Shown: positions 8,449 to 17,401, numbered from the stretch's first letter. The stretch: DNA of 64,000 bases from Modestobacter caceresii (GCF_000761485.1 NZ_JPMX01000075.1:69502-133501); one strand, 5' to 3'. Notes: a model not told the origin generated them from the sequence alone. Numbers and translations are program-made.

Positions 8449-9222
8449 TCAGCCCGCGCCCGGCGGGAGCGTCGTCCCCTCGTCCTTGAGCACGACCCCG
8501 GAGGCCCCCAGCTGGCGGGACGCCTGGAGCAGCCCGGCGAGGGTGTCGGCGGCCTGGGCGTAGCCGAGGCCGTGCGGTGGCCGCACGTTGGAGATGCAGT
8601 TCCGTTCGGAGTCCGCCCGGCCCGGTCGCGGGCCGTGGGTCAGGTACAGGCCGAGGCTGTCGGCTGAGCTCAGCCCCGGCCGCTCCCCCACCAGGACCAC
8701 GACGATCCCCGCGCCCAGCGCCTCGCCCACCGGGTCGCCGAGGGCCACCCGTGCCTGGTGGGCGAGGACCAGCGGGGCGACCGACCAGCCGGGCAGCCGG
8801 GCCAGCAGGGCGGCCACGGTGCCGGCCGCGTGTTCGTGCACGGCCCGCGGGGACAGCCCGTCGGCGAGCACCAGCGCCAGGTCGTACGTACCGCCGGGCA
8901 GCTCGGTGTCCGGGGCGAGCCGCCGGCCCAGGTCCGGACGCTGCAGGTAGGTGGTCCGGTCCGGTGCCTGGCTGTGCACCTCCAGCACGTCCAGCCCGAC
9001 CCCGGCCTCGGTCAGCGCCGTCCGCACCCGGTCGGCGTCCAGGGCGGTGTGCACCGCGTCGCGGGCGGCCGCGTGCGCGGCGCGGAACTCCAGCTCCCGG
9101 GACGTCGGCAGCCCGTCACCGGCCCGGCCCAGCGCGACCCGCGCCCGGGTGGCGTCCCGCAACACCGCCCACGGGTCCGGCTCCCCACCACAATGGCCAT
9201 TTTGGTGGTCGGGGGTGGTCAT
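8449..9222 (-). CDS. eutC: Ethanolamine ammonia-lyase small subunit
   Basis: Light chain of the adenosylcobalamin-dependent enzyme that splits ethanolamine into acetaldehyde and ammonia. The 257-residue protein shows family blocks: RVALGRAGDGLPTSRELEF, the double-Arg substrate loop, VLVGERPGLSSADSLG and the late cysteine motif SERNCISNVRPPHGLGY. ATG 9222 overlaps the eutB stop by four bases. Codons 5-12 lie in a near-perfect palindrome (9185-9208), giving the odd peptide HQNGHCGG before the conserved part begins at about residue 16. No microcompartment genes are nearby, so acetaldehyde is probably handled by soluble dehydrogenases encoded elsewhere. Confidence 0.96.
   Translation of the reverse strand: MTTPDHQNGHCGGEPDPWAVLRDATRARVALGRAGDGLPTSRELEFRAAHAAARDAVHTALDADRVRTALTEAGVGLDVLEVHSQAPDRTTYLQRPDLGRRLAPDTELPGGTYDLALVLADGLSPRAVHEHAAGTVAALLARLPGWSVAPLVLAHQARVALGDPVGEALGAGIVVVLVGERPGLSSADSLGLYLTHGPRPGRADSERNCISNVRPPHGLGYAQAADTLAGLLQASRQLGASGVVLKDEGTTLPPGAG
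9185..9208. repeat. Palindrome copy in the eutC 5' coding region
   Basis: This is a 24-bp inverted repeat without spacer, matching at 11 of 12 arm positions and centred on GGCC. The right arm CCATTTTGGTGG carries the ATTTTGG core shared with the palindromes at 2757-2786 and 58215-58242. It starts 14 bases inside eutC and is translated in frame. Confidence 0.75.
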
Positions 9223-10631
9223 GAGCGGGCGGCGGCGAGCAGGGCGCGGGCCGCGGGCGCCTCGGGGGTCAGCTCGCGCACGTGGCCGGCGTCGTCGAGC
9301 AGGTCCATCATCGCCAGCCATGCCTCGAACTCCGGCGCCGGCCGCAGGTCCAGCACCGAGCGGGCGGTGAGGACGTCGGTGAACGACAGCGACTGGTAGT
9401 GCAGCATCACGTCGTCCGAGCCGGGGACGGCGATGACGAACGAGCAGCCCGCCGCGCCGAGCAGCAGCGTCAGGGTGTCGGTGTCGTCGCCGTCGACGTC
9501 GGTGTGGTTCGTGTAGCAGACGTCCACGCCCATCGGCAGGCCCAGCAGCTTGCCGCAGAAGTGGTCCTCCAGCCCGGCCCGGATCACCTGCTTGCCGTCG
9601 TAGAGGTACTCCGGCCCGATGAACCCGACGACCGTGTTCACCAGCAGCGGGTCGAAGTGCCGGGCGACGGCGTAGGCGCGGCACTCCAGCGTCTGCTGGT
9701 CGACCGGGCCGTCGACGCCGTGGTGCGCGTCGGCCGACAGCGCCGAACCCTGCCCGGTCTCGAAGTAGGTGACGTTGGCCCCCACCGTCCCGCGGCCCAG
9801 CTCCAGCGCACCGGCGCGCGCCTCGGCGAGCAGGTCGAGGGTGACGCCGAAGCCGCGGTTGCCGGCCTGGGTGCCGGCGACGGACTGGAAGACCAGGTCG
9901 ACCGGCGCACCTGCCTCCAGCGCCCGCAGCGTCGTGGTCACGTGCGCCAGCACGCAGGACTGGGTGGGGATCTCGTACCGGCTGATCACCGCGTCGACCA
10001 GCTCCAGCAGCGCGATCGTCTGCGCCGGGGAGTCGGTGGCCGGGTTGATCCCGATGACGGCGTCGCCGCTGCCGTGCAGCAGCCCGTCCAGGATTGCCGC
10101 GGTCACCCCGACGGCGTCGTCGGTGGGGTGGTTGGGCTGCAGCCGGGACGCCAGCCGGCCGGGCAGCCCGAGCGTGCTGCGCAGGCCGGTGACCACCCGG
10201 GTCCGGCGGGCGACCGCGACCAGGTCGGCGTTGCGCATCACCTTGGAGACGGCGGCGGCCATCTCCGGGGTGAGCCCGCGGGCCAGGCCGGAGATCGCCG
10301 CCTCGTCCCGCTCGGCGGCGCGGGCCAGCAGCCAGTCGCGGAACTCCCCCACCGTCAGTGCGGAGACCGGGGCGAAGGCAGCCGGGTCGTGGGTGTCCAG
10401 GATCAGCCGGGTGACGTCGTCCTCGTCGTAGCCGACCACCGGTTCGGTGAGGAAGGTGGCCAGCGGGACGTCGGCGAGCACGTGCTGCGCGGCGACCCGC
10501 TGGGCCTGCGACTCCGCGGCGACCCCGGCGAGCACGTCGCCGGAGCGGGCCGGCGTCGCCTTCGCCAGCACGTCGGTCAGCGAGCGGAACTCGTGGGTGT
10601 GCCCGCCCAGCGTCGTCCGGCGGACCGTCAT
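9219..10631 (-). CDS. eutB: Ethanolamine ammonia-lyase large subunit
   Basis: Heavy, TIM-barrel chain of the adenosylcobalamin-dependent lyase, 470 residues. Recognisable stretches include RSLTDVLAKATPARSGDVLAG at the N-terminus, LIGINPATDS-type sequence (AVIGINPATDSPAQT), the substrate region FQSVAGTQAGNRGFGV, ETGQGSALSADAHHG with the cobalamin-site Gly and His residues, and DVCYTNHTD. The start ATG 10631 overlaps the permease stop and its stop overlaps eutC, so permease-eutB-eutC is one tightly coupled operon transcribed leftward. No regulator of the EutR or EutV/W type is present; the leader before the permease is the likely control point. Confidence 0.97.
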   Translation of the reverse strand: MTVRRTTLGGHTHEFRSLTDVLAKATPARSGDVLAGVAAESQAQRVAAQHVLADVPLATFLTEPVVGYDEDDVTRLILDTHDPAAFAPVSALTVGEFRDWLLARAAERDEAAISGLARGLTPEMAAAVSKVMRNADLVAVARRTRVVTGLRSTLGLPGRLASRLQPNHPTDDAVGVTAAILDGLLHGSGDAVIGINPATDSPAQTIALLELVDAVISRYEIPTQSCVLAHVTTTLRALEAGAPVDLVFQSVAGTQAGNRGFGVTLDLLAEARAGALELGRGTVGANVTYFETGQGSALSADAHHGVDGPVDQQTLECRAYAVARHFDPLLVNTVVGFIGPEYLYDGKQVIRAGLEDHFCGKLLGLPMGVDVCYTNHTDVDGDDTDTLTLLLGAAGCSFVIAVPGSDDVMLHYQSLSFTDVLTARSVLDLRPAPEFEAWLAMMDLLDDAGHVRELTPEAPAARALLAAARS

Positions 10632-12091
10632 CGCACGTCCTCCTCGGCGGCGGCCAGCAGCGCGAACTCCTCCTCCGGCGCGGAGGCGACCAGGTGGTGG
10701 CGGCTGTAGAGGGCGAAGTAGCCGATGAAGACGGCGTAGGCGACCAGCGTCCAGGCCGCGGCGACGGGGTCGACCAGGAAGGTCGCGAGCACGGCGGCCG
10801 CCGCGAGCACCAGGGCCACGCCGGTGGTGACCGTCCCGCCGGGTGTCCGGTAGGGCCGGGGCAGGTCCGGCTCCCGCCGGCGCAGCACGATGTGGCTGAC
10901 CATCATCAGCACGTAGGAGACCGTCGCCCCGAAGACGGCCATGTTGAGCAGCATCGCGCCCTGCCCGGTCAGCGAGAGCGCGAAGCCGATGGCACCGGGG
11001 ACCAGCAGGGCCAGCACCGGCGCCTTGCGGGAGTTGGTCACCGACAGGGCCCGGGGCAGGTAGCCGGCGCGGGAGAGCGCGAAGGTCTGCCGGGAGTAGG
11101 CGTAGATGATCGAGAAGAAGCTGGCGACCAGGCCGACCAGCCCGGCGTAGTTGATCACCGTGGTGAGCCCGCTGGCGGCCCCGGCGACCTCGAGCGCCTC
11201 CACCGGGGGGTTGCCACTCGTCGACATCGCCTCCGCGCCCCCGGCACCGGCGGTGAACACCAGCATCAGCACCGCCAGCACCAGCAGCAGGCCCATCGCG
11301 GCGACGATGCCGCGGGGCAGGGAGCGGGCCGGGTCGCGGGCCTCCTCCGAGGCCAGCGGCACGCACTCCACGGCCAGGAAGAACCAGATGGCGAAGGGGA
11401 AGGCCGCCCAGATGCCCATCAGCCCGAACGGCAGGAACTCCGAGGCGCTGGCGGCGTCGGTGGGCGCGATGTCGGTCAGGTTGGCCGCGTCGAAGGCCGG
11501 GACCGCCCCGACCAGGTAGAGCACCAGCCCGGCCACGGCGACCGCGGCGATCACCAGCATCACCTTCAGCGCCTCACCGACGCCCAGCAGGTGGATGCCG
11601 ATGAACAGACCGTAGGCAACGAGGTACACCCACCAGCCGTCGGTGATGCCGAACAGCCCGAGCGACTCGACGTAGGCACCGATGAAGGTGGCGATCGCCG
11701 CCGGGGCGATCGCGTACTCGATCAGCACCGCGACGCCGGTCGCGTAACCACCCCAGGGCCCCAGCGCCCGGCGGGCGAAGGTGTAGCCGCCGCCGGCGGT
11801 CGGCAGCGCCGAGCCCAGCTCGGCCAGGCCGAAGACCATCGCCGAGTACATGACCGCCATCAGGACGACGGCGATCAGCAGCCCGCCGAACCCGCCCTGC
11901 TCCAGCCCGAAGTTCCAGCCGGCGTAGTCCCCGGAGATGACCGCGGCGACGCCGAGCCCGGCGAGCAGCACCCAGCCGGCGGTCCCCCCGCGGAGCTGCC
12001 GCTTCTCCAGGTAGCCGGAGTCGACCGTCTCCGCCTCGACCCCCCGCCCCGGTCCGTGTGCTGCTCGGGCGGGTGCGGGTTCGACGGTCAT
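10628..12091 (-). CDS. eat: Ethanolamine permease (APC superfamily)
   Basis: A 487-residue, 12-helix amino acid/polyamine/organocation transporter. The N-terminal pattern VISGDYAGWNFGLEQGGFGG and the segment GSALPTAGGGYTFARRALG are typical of ethanolamine permeases, and the fusion-like overlap with eutB supports ethanolamine as substrate. It is the first gene of the operon. ATG 12091 follows GGAGGA by eight bases. The hydrophilic N-terminus (about 35 residues) and the C-terminal tail EEEFALLAAAEEDVR are cytoplasmic. Confidence 0.93.
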   Translation of the reverse strand: MTVEPAPARAAHGPGRGVEAETVDSGYLEKRQLRGGTAGWVLLAGLGVAAVISGDYAGWNFGLEQGGFGGLLIAVVLMAVMYSAMVFGLAELGSALPTAGGGYTFARRALGPWGGYATGVAVLIEYAIAPAAIATFIGAYVESLGLFGITDGWWVYLVAYGLFIGIHLLGVGEALKVMLVIAAVAVAGLVLYLVGAVPAFDAANLTDIAPTDAASASEFLPFGLMGIWAAFPFAIWFFLAVECVPLASEEARDPARSLPRGIVAAMGLLLVLAVLMLVFTAGAGGAEAMSTSGNPPVEALEVAGAASGLTTVINYAGLVGLVASFFSIIYAYSRQTFALSRAGYLPRALSVTNSRKAPVLALLVPGAIGFALSLTGQGAMLLNMAVFGATVSYVLMMVSHIVLRRREPDLPRPYRTPGGTVTTGVALVLAAAAVLATFLVDPVAAAWTLVAYAVFIGYFALYSRHHLVASAPEEEFALLAAAEEDVR

Positions 12092-12180
12092 CTGCGGTCC
12101 TCCGACTCGTGGCCCCTGGGATCAGGCGGGGGCCAGCGTGTTCCCCTCGCACCCGCCGGTCAACGGGGTGCGACGTCCCG
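12092..12180 (-). promoter_or_regulatory. Structured leader of the ethanolamine operon, possibly cobalamin-responsive
   Basis: The leader contains a 7-bp stem (12148-12154 with 12166-12172), then GAGGGGAACACGCTGG, CCCCCGCC and GGCCACGAG before the ribosome binding site GGAGGA. The order GGGGAAC, CCCCCGC, GGCCAC echoes the conserved core of cobalamin riboswitches, and the operon enzyme needs adenosylcobalamin. The element is far shorter than a classical cobalamin riboswitch and several invariant positions differ. I therefore offer it only as a possible variant or as an unrelated hairpin leader. A short dyad GAACA-CGT-TGTTC lies just upstream at 12181-12193. Confidence 0.3.
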
Positions 12181-12205
12181 GAACACGTTGTTCACAAGAC
12201 GCCGG

Positions 12206-13600
12206 TCAGCCGAGCTCGAGCAGCTGCAGGTCGCGCACGTAGCTGCAGGCGCCGACGTGCGCGCGGGCGGCGGCGGGGCGCAGCACCACCCCGACCGGGC
12301 GCAGCACGACCGCCACCGGGCGCCGACCGAAGAGCACCGGCTGCGTCCAGCCGCGCCGGGGCAGCGGTGGGCGCCGCACCTGCTCGCCCTCGATGCCGAG
12401 CACCAGCACCGCGGCCAGCACCGCCATCAGGGCCACCGTGCCCAGCGCGGCGGGCAGCCCGGCGTGCTCGGCGAGGAAGCCGATCACCGGCGGGCCACCG
12501 AGCAGGCCGGTGTACCCGACCGTGGTGGACAGCGCGACGCCCGAGGGCCCGCCGAGTGCACCGGCCCGGGCGATCGCCAGCGGGAAGACGTTGGCCAGCC
12601 CGAGCCCGACGAGCACGAAACCGGCCAGGGCGACCGGCAGCGACGTCGTCGTCACCGCGGCCAGCGCGCCGGCCGCGGCCAGCAACGAGCCGCCGACGAG
12701 CAGCCGCCGCTCGCCCAGGGCGAGCACCAGCCGACCACCGGCCAGCCGACCGGCGGCCATCGCCGAGGAGAAGCCGGCGTACCCGGCGGCTGCCAGGGCG
12801 GGAGCGGCGGCCAGCTGCTCGCGCAGGTGGAGCGCACCCCAGTCGCTGAGCGCGCCCTCGCCGTAGGCGGTCGCCCCGGCCACCGCACCGAGCAGCACCA
12901 GGACGCCGGTGGGACGGGCGCTGCGCGTGCCCTCGGCGGCCGGCGCCCGCAGGTCGGCCGCCGGTTCCGGGCGGTCGCCGCGGACGAGCACCGGCCCGGC
13001 CCAGGCCATCGCGACCAGCCCGACGATCGCCACGCCGGCCAGGTGCGGGGCGACCCCCATCACGGACGAGGCCAGTCCGCCGACGAGGGCACCGACCAGA
13101 CCGCCACCGCTGAACGCGGCGTGCAGCCCGGACAGCAACGGCCGCCCGGCGCGCGCCTCGACCTGCACCCCGACGCTGTTGGCGGCGACGTTCACCGCAC
13201 CGGTGACGGCGCCGAACAGGAACAGCCCGGCGCACAGCGCCGGGAGGGTGCCGGCCAGCCCGGGCAGGACGGCGCTGAGGCTGGCGGCGACGCCGGCCAG
13301 CGCCGCCACCCGCCCGGTGCCGAACCGGGTGCACAGTGCACCGGTGGCCTGCATGCAGGCGAGCGCGCCGAGCGACAGGCACAGCAGCGCGACGCCCAGG
13401 GCGGTGTGGCCGGCGCCCGTGGCGGCGCTGACGTCGGGAACCCGGGCGGCCCAGCTGCCGAAGACGAAGCCGTCGAGACCGAAGAGGACGGCGACGGCCA
13501 CCCGCAGCCGGCGCAGCGAGGGTGGGGTGGACGAGGGGACGGCCCGGGCGAGCACCGAACGGAGCAGCCCCGGGGCACGGGAGGGCACAGAGATGACCAT
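12206..13600 (-). CDS. MFS transporter
   Basis: A 464-residue major facilitator with about 12 helices. The first loop motif SWAARVPDVSAATG and the late NVFPLAIARAGAL with VALSTTVGYTGLLGGPPVIG resemble the actinobacterial branch related to sugar or drug/H+ antiporters (YbjJ/fucose-permease-like); the substrate is unknown. The C-terminal extension of about 55 residues after the last helix is basic. ATG 13600 has GAAGG seven bases upstream. It is divergent from the membrane-protein gene at 13819 across a 218-base gap and stands alone on its side. Confidence 0.85.
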   Translation of the reverse strand: MVISVPSRAPGLLRSVLARAVPSSTPPSLRRLRVAVAVLFGLDGFVFGSWAARVPDVSAATGAGHTALGVALLCLSLGALACMQATGALCTRFGTGRVAALAGVAASLSAVLPGLAGTLPALCAGLFLFGAVTGAVNVAANSVGVQVEARAGRPLLSGLHAAFSGGGLVGALVGGLASSVMGVAPHLAGVAIVGLVAMAWAGPVLVRGDRPEPAADLRAPAAEGTRSARPTGVLVLLGAVAGATAYGEGALSDWGALHLREQLAAAPALAAAGYAGFSSAMAAGRLAGGRLVLALGERRLLVGGSLLAAAGALAAVTTTSLPVALAGFVLVGLGLANVFPLAIARAGALGGPSGVALSTTVGYTGLLGGPPVIGFLAEHAGLPAALGTVALMAVLAAVLVLGIEGEQVRRPPLPRRGWTQPVLFGRRPVAVVLRPVGVVLRPAAARAHVGACSYVRDLQLLELG

Positions 13601-13818
13601 GGGAGACCTTCAGGGAGTGGACGCGCAGCACCGCGGAACGGCTGGCGGGGGTCGGGGAGCACACGACCTCGGGCGCTGTCTCCCACGGTGCCACTCGGAC
13701 GTGTGCAATGCGTGTCCATCCGGGGTCCACGCGGCGTGAGAGCGCCCACGGTGTCGCACCCCACGTCCCGGCCGCCTCTGCGGTTGCCGGAGCAGCGCGG
13801 GAGAACGAGGGTCAGGGC

Positions 13819-14778
13819 ATGACCGGGACCTTCGCTCGTGGGCTGCTCGCCGGCGCCGCCGGCACCACCGCCCTCAACGCCCTCACCTATGCCGACATGC
13901 TGCGCCGCGGCCGTCCGGCCAGCACCGTGCCGGACCGGACCGCCGCCGCGCTCGCCGACGCCGCCGGCGTGGAGGTGCCGGGCAGGGGTGCGGAGCGGCA
14001 GGCCCGGACCACCGGGCTCGGTGCGCTCCTGGGGATCGGCAACGGCCTGGGCGTCGGCCTGCTGGCCAGCCTCGCCCGCGCCGGCGGGGTGCGGATGCCC
14101 GGGCCGGTCGGTGCGGTCGTCGTCGGTGCCGCGTCGATGGCGGCCACCGACGGGCCGACGGCGGCGCTGGGCGTGACCGATCCGCGCACCTGGACGTCAT
14201 CGGACTGGGCGGCCGACGCGGTGCCCCACCTGGCCTACGGTGCGGCCGTGCAGGCGGTCGTCTCCGCGCTGCCGACGCGGGAGGAGCGGGTCCTGGTCAA
14301 GCAGCGCGCCTCGGCCGGGCTGGTCGCCCGCTCGCTGCTGCTCGGCACGGCGGCCGGGTGCCGCAGCTCCCTCGGGCTCGCCGCGCCGACGCTCACCGCC
14401 GCCGACACCGGCGTCGTCAAGAAGCTGGGCTCCCTGCTCTCCGTGGGCGGCGAGGTCTACGCCGACAAGCAGCCGGGCATCCCGGCACGCACCAGCCCCG
14501 CCGTCCTCCCCGCGCGCCTGGCCAGCGGGGCCGGCGGCGCCGGGCTCCTCGCCCGACGCCAGGGGCAGAACGCCGCGCTGCCGGTGCTGGCCGGCGCCGC
14601 CGGTGCCGCGGCCGGCTCCTTCGGCGGCCTGGCCTGGCGGCGCTGGGCAGCGGACCTGATGCCGGACTGGCAGGCCGCGCTGATCGAGGACGGCGTGGCC
14701 GTCGTCCTGGCGCTGTCCGCCTGCCTGCCCGGCCGCCGGCGCTCGACCCGGCTGCGCGTGGTCACGATGCTCGACTGA
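13819..14778 (+). CDS. Ala/Gly-rich hypothetical membrane protein
   Basis: A 319-residue protein with several weakly hydrophobic Ala/Gly-rich segments (for example GLLAGAAGTTALNALTY, GLGALLGIGNGLGVGLLA, GAAGAAAGSFGGLAW). The pattern GLLAGAAGTTALN at the N-terminus and VPHLAYGAA in the middle recur in uncharacterised actinobacterial membrane proteins. A DUF4126-like stretch (RSSLGLAAPTL) follows in the second half, so the gene may be a fusion of two small membrane domains. No enzymatic motif is visible. ATG 13819 is used. Its stop codon faces the stop of the next gene at a distance of four bases, within the palindrome TGACCGGTCA. Confidence 0.65.
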   Translation: MTGTFARGLLAGAAGTTALNALTYADMLRRGRPASTVPDRTAAALADAAGVEVPGRGAERQARTTGLGALLGIGNGLGVGLLASLARAGGVRMPGPVGAVVVGAASMAATDGPTAALGVTDPRTWTSSDWAADAVPHLAYGAAVQAVVSALPTREERVLVKQRASAGLVARSLLLGTAAGCRSSLGLAAPTLTAADTGVVKKLGSLLSVGGEVYADKQPGIPARTSPAVLPARLASGAGGAGLLARRQGQNAALPVLAGAAGAAAGSFGGLAWRRWAADLMPDWQAALIEDGVAVVLALSACLPGRRRSTRLRVVTMLD

Positions 14779-14782
14779 CCGG

Positions 14783-15385
14783 TCAGGCCCGCCAGCCGGG
14801 GTCCCGGCCGGCGAGTCCGAGCGCCCGGTCGAAGGCGGGGGCGTCGGCCGGCACGGGCACCGCGGCCCCGTACCAGCCGCCGTCCCGGCCCATCGGCGCC
14901 AACGGCTCGACCGCCGCCAGCACCGCCTCCCCCAGCCCGGCCGGGACGTCGTAGCCGGCGCCGATCGCCCGGGCCAGGTCCCAGCCGTGCACGGCGAACT
15001 CGGCGAGCATGAGCGGGCCGACGACCCCGGCGGGCATCGGCGTGGTGCCGAGCAGCGTCTCGCCCTCCCAGGCGGCGCGGTCGGCCCAGGCGTCGGCCGC
15101 GGTGTCCAGCTCGACGGGGACGGCAGCGGCCCACTGCTCCACCGGCACGCCGTCCAGGAACGGCGCCGGCCGCAGGCTGCTCCCGTCCTGCTCCAGCGGC
15201 ATGCCGGTCGCCGACCGCTGGGACAGCAGGGCGGCCCAGGCCAGGTGGTCGACCAGCGCGCGGACGTCGTAGTCGCCGCACGGCGTGGGCGCGGTGAGCT
15301 GCTCGGGGCGGACGGCGGCCAGCGCGGTGGCGGCCAGGTCCGAGGCGGCGCGCACCGCGGCGGGCGGGCTGAGGGGCGAGGTCAT
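14783..15385 (-). CDS. DinB/maleylpyruvate-isomerase-like metal-binding protein (TIGR03086 type)
   Basis: A 200-residue member of the DinB-like four-helix family common in actinobacteria. Conserved blocks are LTAPTPCGDYDVRALVDHL, containing a metal-ligand His, and the later EFAVHGWDLARAIG, containing another. Related enzymes use mycothiol or bacillithiol as cofactor, and most members have no known substrate. ATG 15385 is chosen because the conserved region begins soon after it; GTG 15400 is also possible. It stands apart from the response-regulator gene (32-base gap) but is on the same strand and could be cotranscribed. Confidence 0.8.
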   Translation of the reverse strand: MTSPLSPPAAVRAASDLAATALAAVRPEQLTAPTPCGDYDVRALVDHLAWAALLSQRSATGMPLEQDGSSLRPAPFLDGVPVEQWAAAVPVELDTAADAWADRAAWEGETLLGTTPMPAGVVGPLMLAEFAVHGWDLARAIGAGYDVPAGLGEAVLAAVEPLAPMGRDGGWYGAAVPVPADAPAFDRALGLAGRDPGWRA

Positions 15386-15417
15386 GGAGGCAGCCTGCAC
15401 CCTGCCCGCCCGGTGGC

Positions 15418-16065
15418 TCAGCCGGGGACGAAGCCCGAGCGGTAGGCCAGCACCACGGCCTGCGTCCGGTCCCGGGCCCCGGTCTTGGCGAGCACCGCGG
15501 CGACGTGGGTGCGCACCGTCTCCACGCCGAGGAACAGCTCTCCGGCGATCTCGGCGTTGCTCAGCCCCTGGGCCATCAGCCCGAGCACCTGGCGTTCCCG
15601 CTCCGTCAGCCGCGCCAGCCCCGGCGCAGCGACCGGGTCGGCGGCGCGCACGTGCCGGCGGGCCAGTTCCCGGACGGCGTCGGGGAACAGCAAGGACTCC
15701 CCGCGGGCCACCGTCCGGATGCCGTGCAGCAGCTCCTCCGGCGTCGACCGCTTGAGCAGGAACCCGTCGGCGCCGGCGGCCAGTGCGTCGAAGACGTGGT
15801 CGTCGTTGGAGAAGGTCGTGAGCACGAGCACCCGGGCGGGCGAGCCGGCCCGCACCAGTGCCCGGGTGGCGGCGATCCCGTCCAGCCGGGGCATCCGCAC
15901 GTCCATCAGGACGACGTCCGGCGAGGTGCGGCCGACGAGGTCCAGCACGTCGGCGCCGTCCCCGGCCTCCCCGACCACCGACAGGTCCGGCTCAGCACCG
16001 ATCACGGCGGCCAGGCCGCGACGGATCATCGGCTCGTCGTCGACCAGCGCCACCCGGACGGTCAC
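15418..16065 (-). CDS. NarL/FixJ-type response regulator
   Basis: A 215-residue regulator: a receiver domain (residues 1-120) with acidic pocket D9/D10, phosphoacceptor Asp55 (VVLMDVRMP), the Thr of LTTFS and Lys of FLLKRS, followed by a LuxR-type helix-turn-helix (about 148-205, LTERERQVLGLMAQGLSNAEIA). GTG 16065 overlaps the sensor kinase stop (GTGA), so the pair is translationally coupled. The cognate kinase lies directly upstream. The membrane protein further upstream is a plausible target or signal partner. No target sites can be proposed. Confidence 0.94.
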   Translation of the reverse strand: MTVRVALVDDEPMIRRGLAAVIGAEPDLSVVGEAGDGADVLDLVGRTSPDVVLMDVRMPRLDGIAATRALVRAGSPARVLVLTTFSNDDHVFDALAAGADGFLLKRSTPEELLHGIRTVARGESLLFPDAVRELARRHVRAADPVAAPGLARLTERERQVLGLMAQGLSNAEIAGELFLGVETVRTHVAAVLAKTGARDRTQAVVLAYRSGFVPG

Positions 16066-17324
16066 CGGACCGCGCTCCGGGCGTGCACCGGCAGCCGGAC
16101 GGCGAGCTGCCACCGGCCGTCCTCGGCGACGCCGGCCCGCACCTCGCCCCGGAGGTCGCGCACCCGTTCCCGCACGCCGCGCAGCCCGCGCCCACCGCCG
16201 GCGCCGGCGGCCGCGGCGCCCGGCCCGGTGTTGGCCAGCACCAGCTCGAGGTCATCGGCGGCGGCGTCGACCACCAGCCGGCAGGCGGTGCCCGGGGCGT
16301 ACCGCAGCACGTTGGTGAGCCCTTCCTGCACGATCCGGTAGGCCTCCCGGGAGACCAGCGCCGGCAGGCTCTCGACCGCGCCACGGACCTCCACCGAGAC
16401 CACTGCACCGGCCGCCCGGGCGGTGCCGACCAGCTTGGCCAGGTCGCGCAGGTCCGGGGCCGGGGCGACGTCGGCGGCGGCCTGTTCCTCCGCGCGCAGC
16501 AGGCCGAGCACGTGGTCCAGGTCGACCAGTGCCCGCCGCGTGGCGTCCTCCGTCGCCCGGATGGCCTCCTCTGCGGCCACCGGGTCACGGGTGAGCAACC
16601 GGCGGGCGGCGCCGGCCTGCACGCTGGCCAGGCTCAGCGCGTGCCCGACGCTGTCGTGCAGCTCGCGGGCCAGCCGGTCCCGGCCGGTCAGCACCGACAC
16701 CGAGGCCTCGGCCGCAGCCAGCCGCTCGGCCGTGGAGCCGGCCAGCAGCCGGGGGGCGACCGCGGCCAGGCCCCGGCCGAGGAACTCCCCGCCGGCCACG
16801 ACGAGCAGCAGCAGGCCGGCGGCCAGCCCGACCCGGACCGGCCATCCAGCGGGCACGGCCATCCCCAGCAGGTCCTCCGCCCCCGCGCCGCCCGGCACGG
16901 CCACCAGCACCACCGCGGACGGCACACCGATGACCAGCAGGGCACCGACGACCGTGCCGGCCAGCACGTGCAGGGCCAGCAGCAGCGCGGTGCGGGCCCG
17001 CTGCGGCGCGGTGGTCGACGGCCCGGGGCGGTCGGTGAACCCACGGGCCAGCAGCCCACCGACCGCGACCGCCTCCACCGGCCGGACCTCGGCGAGCGCG
17101 CCGACCGCCACGACCGGGGCGGCCACCAGCAGCACCACGAGCACCCCGATCAGCACCGGCGGCAGGCCGGACGTGGCGATCACCTGCACCGGCCAGGCCA
17201 GCACGATCCCGACCGCCACCCCGATGGCCCCGCCCAGCAGCAGGTAGAGCCAGCGGTGCAGCGAGCGGCGCACCGCCGGGGCCGCCGTCCGCCGAGCCAC
17301 CTCTCGAGCCACCTGTCGAGCCAC
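16062..17324 (-). CDS. Membrane sensor histidine kinase (HisKA_3 type)
   Basis: A 420-residue kinase with about six N-terminal hydrophobic segments (to about residue 190), a HisKA_3 dimerisation helix with phosphoacceptor in RLARELHDSVGHALS, and a degenerate HATPase region (EAYRIVQEGLTNVLRYAPG, then GGRGLRGVRERV). It phosphorylates the regulator encoded by the overlapping next gene. GTG 17324 lies nine bases after GGAGAGG. The first residues repeat VARQVAREVARR, encoded by near-identical 12-base units. The sensing part is purely transmembrane, with no obvious extracellular domain, as in kinases that sense envelope stress or membrane partners. Confidence 0.92.
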   Translation of the reverse strand: MARQVAREVARRTAAPAVRRSLHRWLYLLLGGAIGVAVGIVLAWPVQVIATSGLPPVLIGVLVVLLVAAPVVAVGALAEVRPVEAVAVGGLLARGFTDRPGPSTTAPQRARTALLLALHVLAGTVVGALLVIGVPSAVVLVAVPGGAGAEDLLGMAVPAGWPVRVGLAAGLLLLVVAGGEFLGRGLAAVAPRLLAGSTAERLAAAEASVSVLTGRDRLARELHDSVGHALSLASVQAGAARRLLTRDPVAAEEAIRATEDATRRALVDLDHVLGLLRAEEQAAADVAPAPDLRDLAKLVGTARAAGAVVSVEVRGAVESLPALVSREAYRIVQEGLTNVLRYAPGTACRLVVDAAADDLELVLANTGPGAAAAGAGGGRGLRGVRERVRDLRGEVRAGVAEDGRWQLAVRLPVHARSAVR

Positions 17325-17401
17325 GAGGCCATCCTCTCCAGCCGGACAAGACCCGGACGACGCCCGCGCCACCCGATCGGCGCGGGCATCGGGGCCCCCG
17401 G

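Noticed and set aside
12181-12193. GAACACGTTGTTC as an SOS (LexA) box
   Set aside because: The spacing between GAAC and GTTC is five rather than four bases and outer bases do not match TCGAAC-N4-GTTCGA.
10694-13822. Long plus-strand open frame opposite the ethanolamine permease and MFS genes
   Set aside because: Composition is Gln/Gly/Arg-rich without recognisable motifs, whereas the minus-strand proteins are clear family members.
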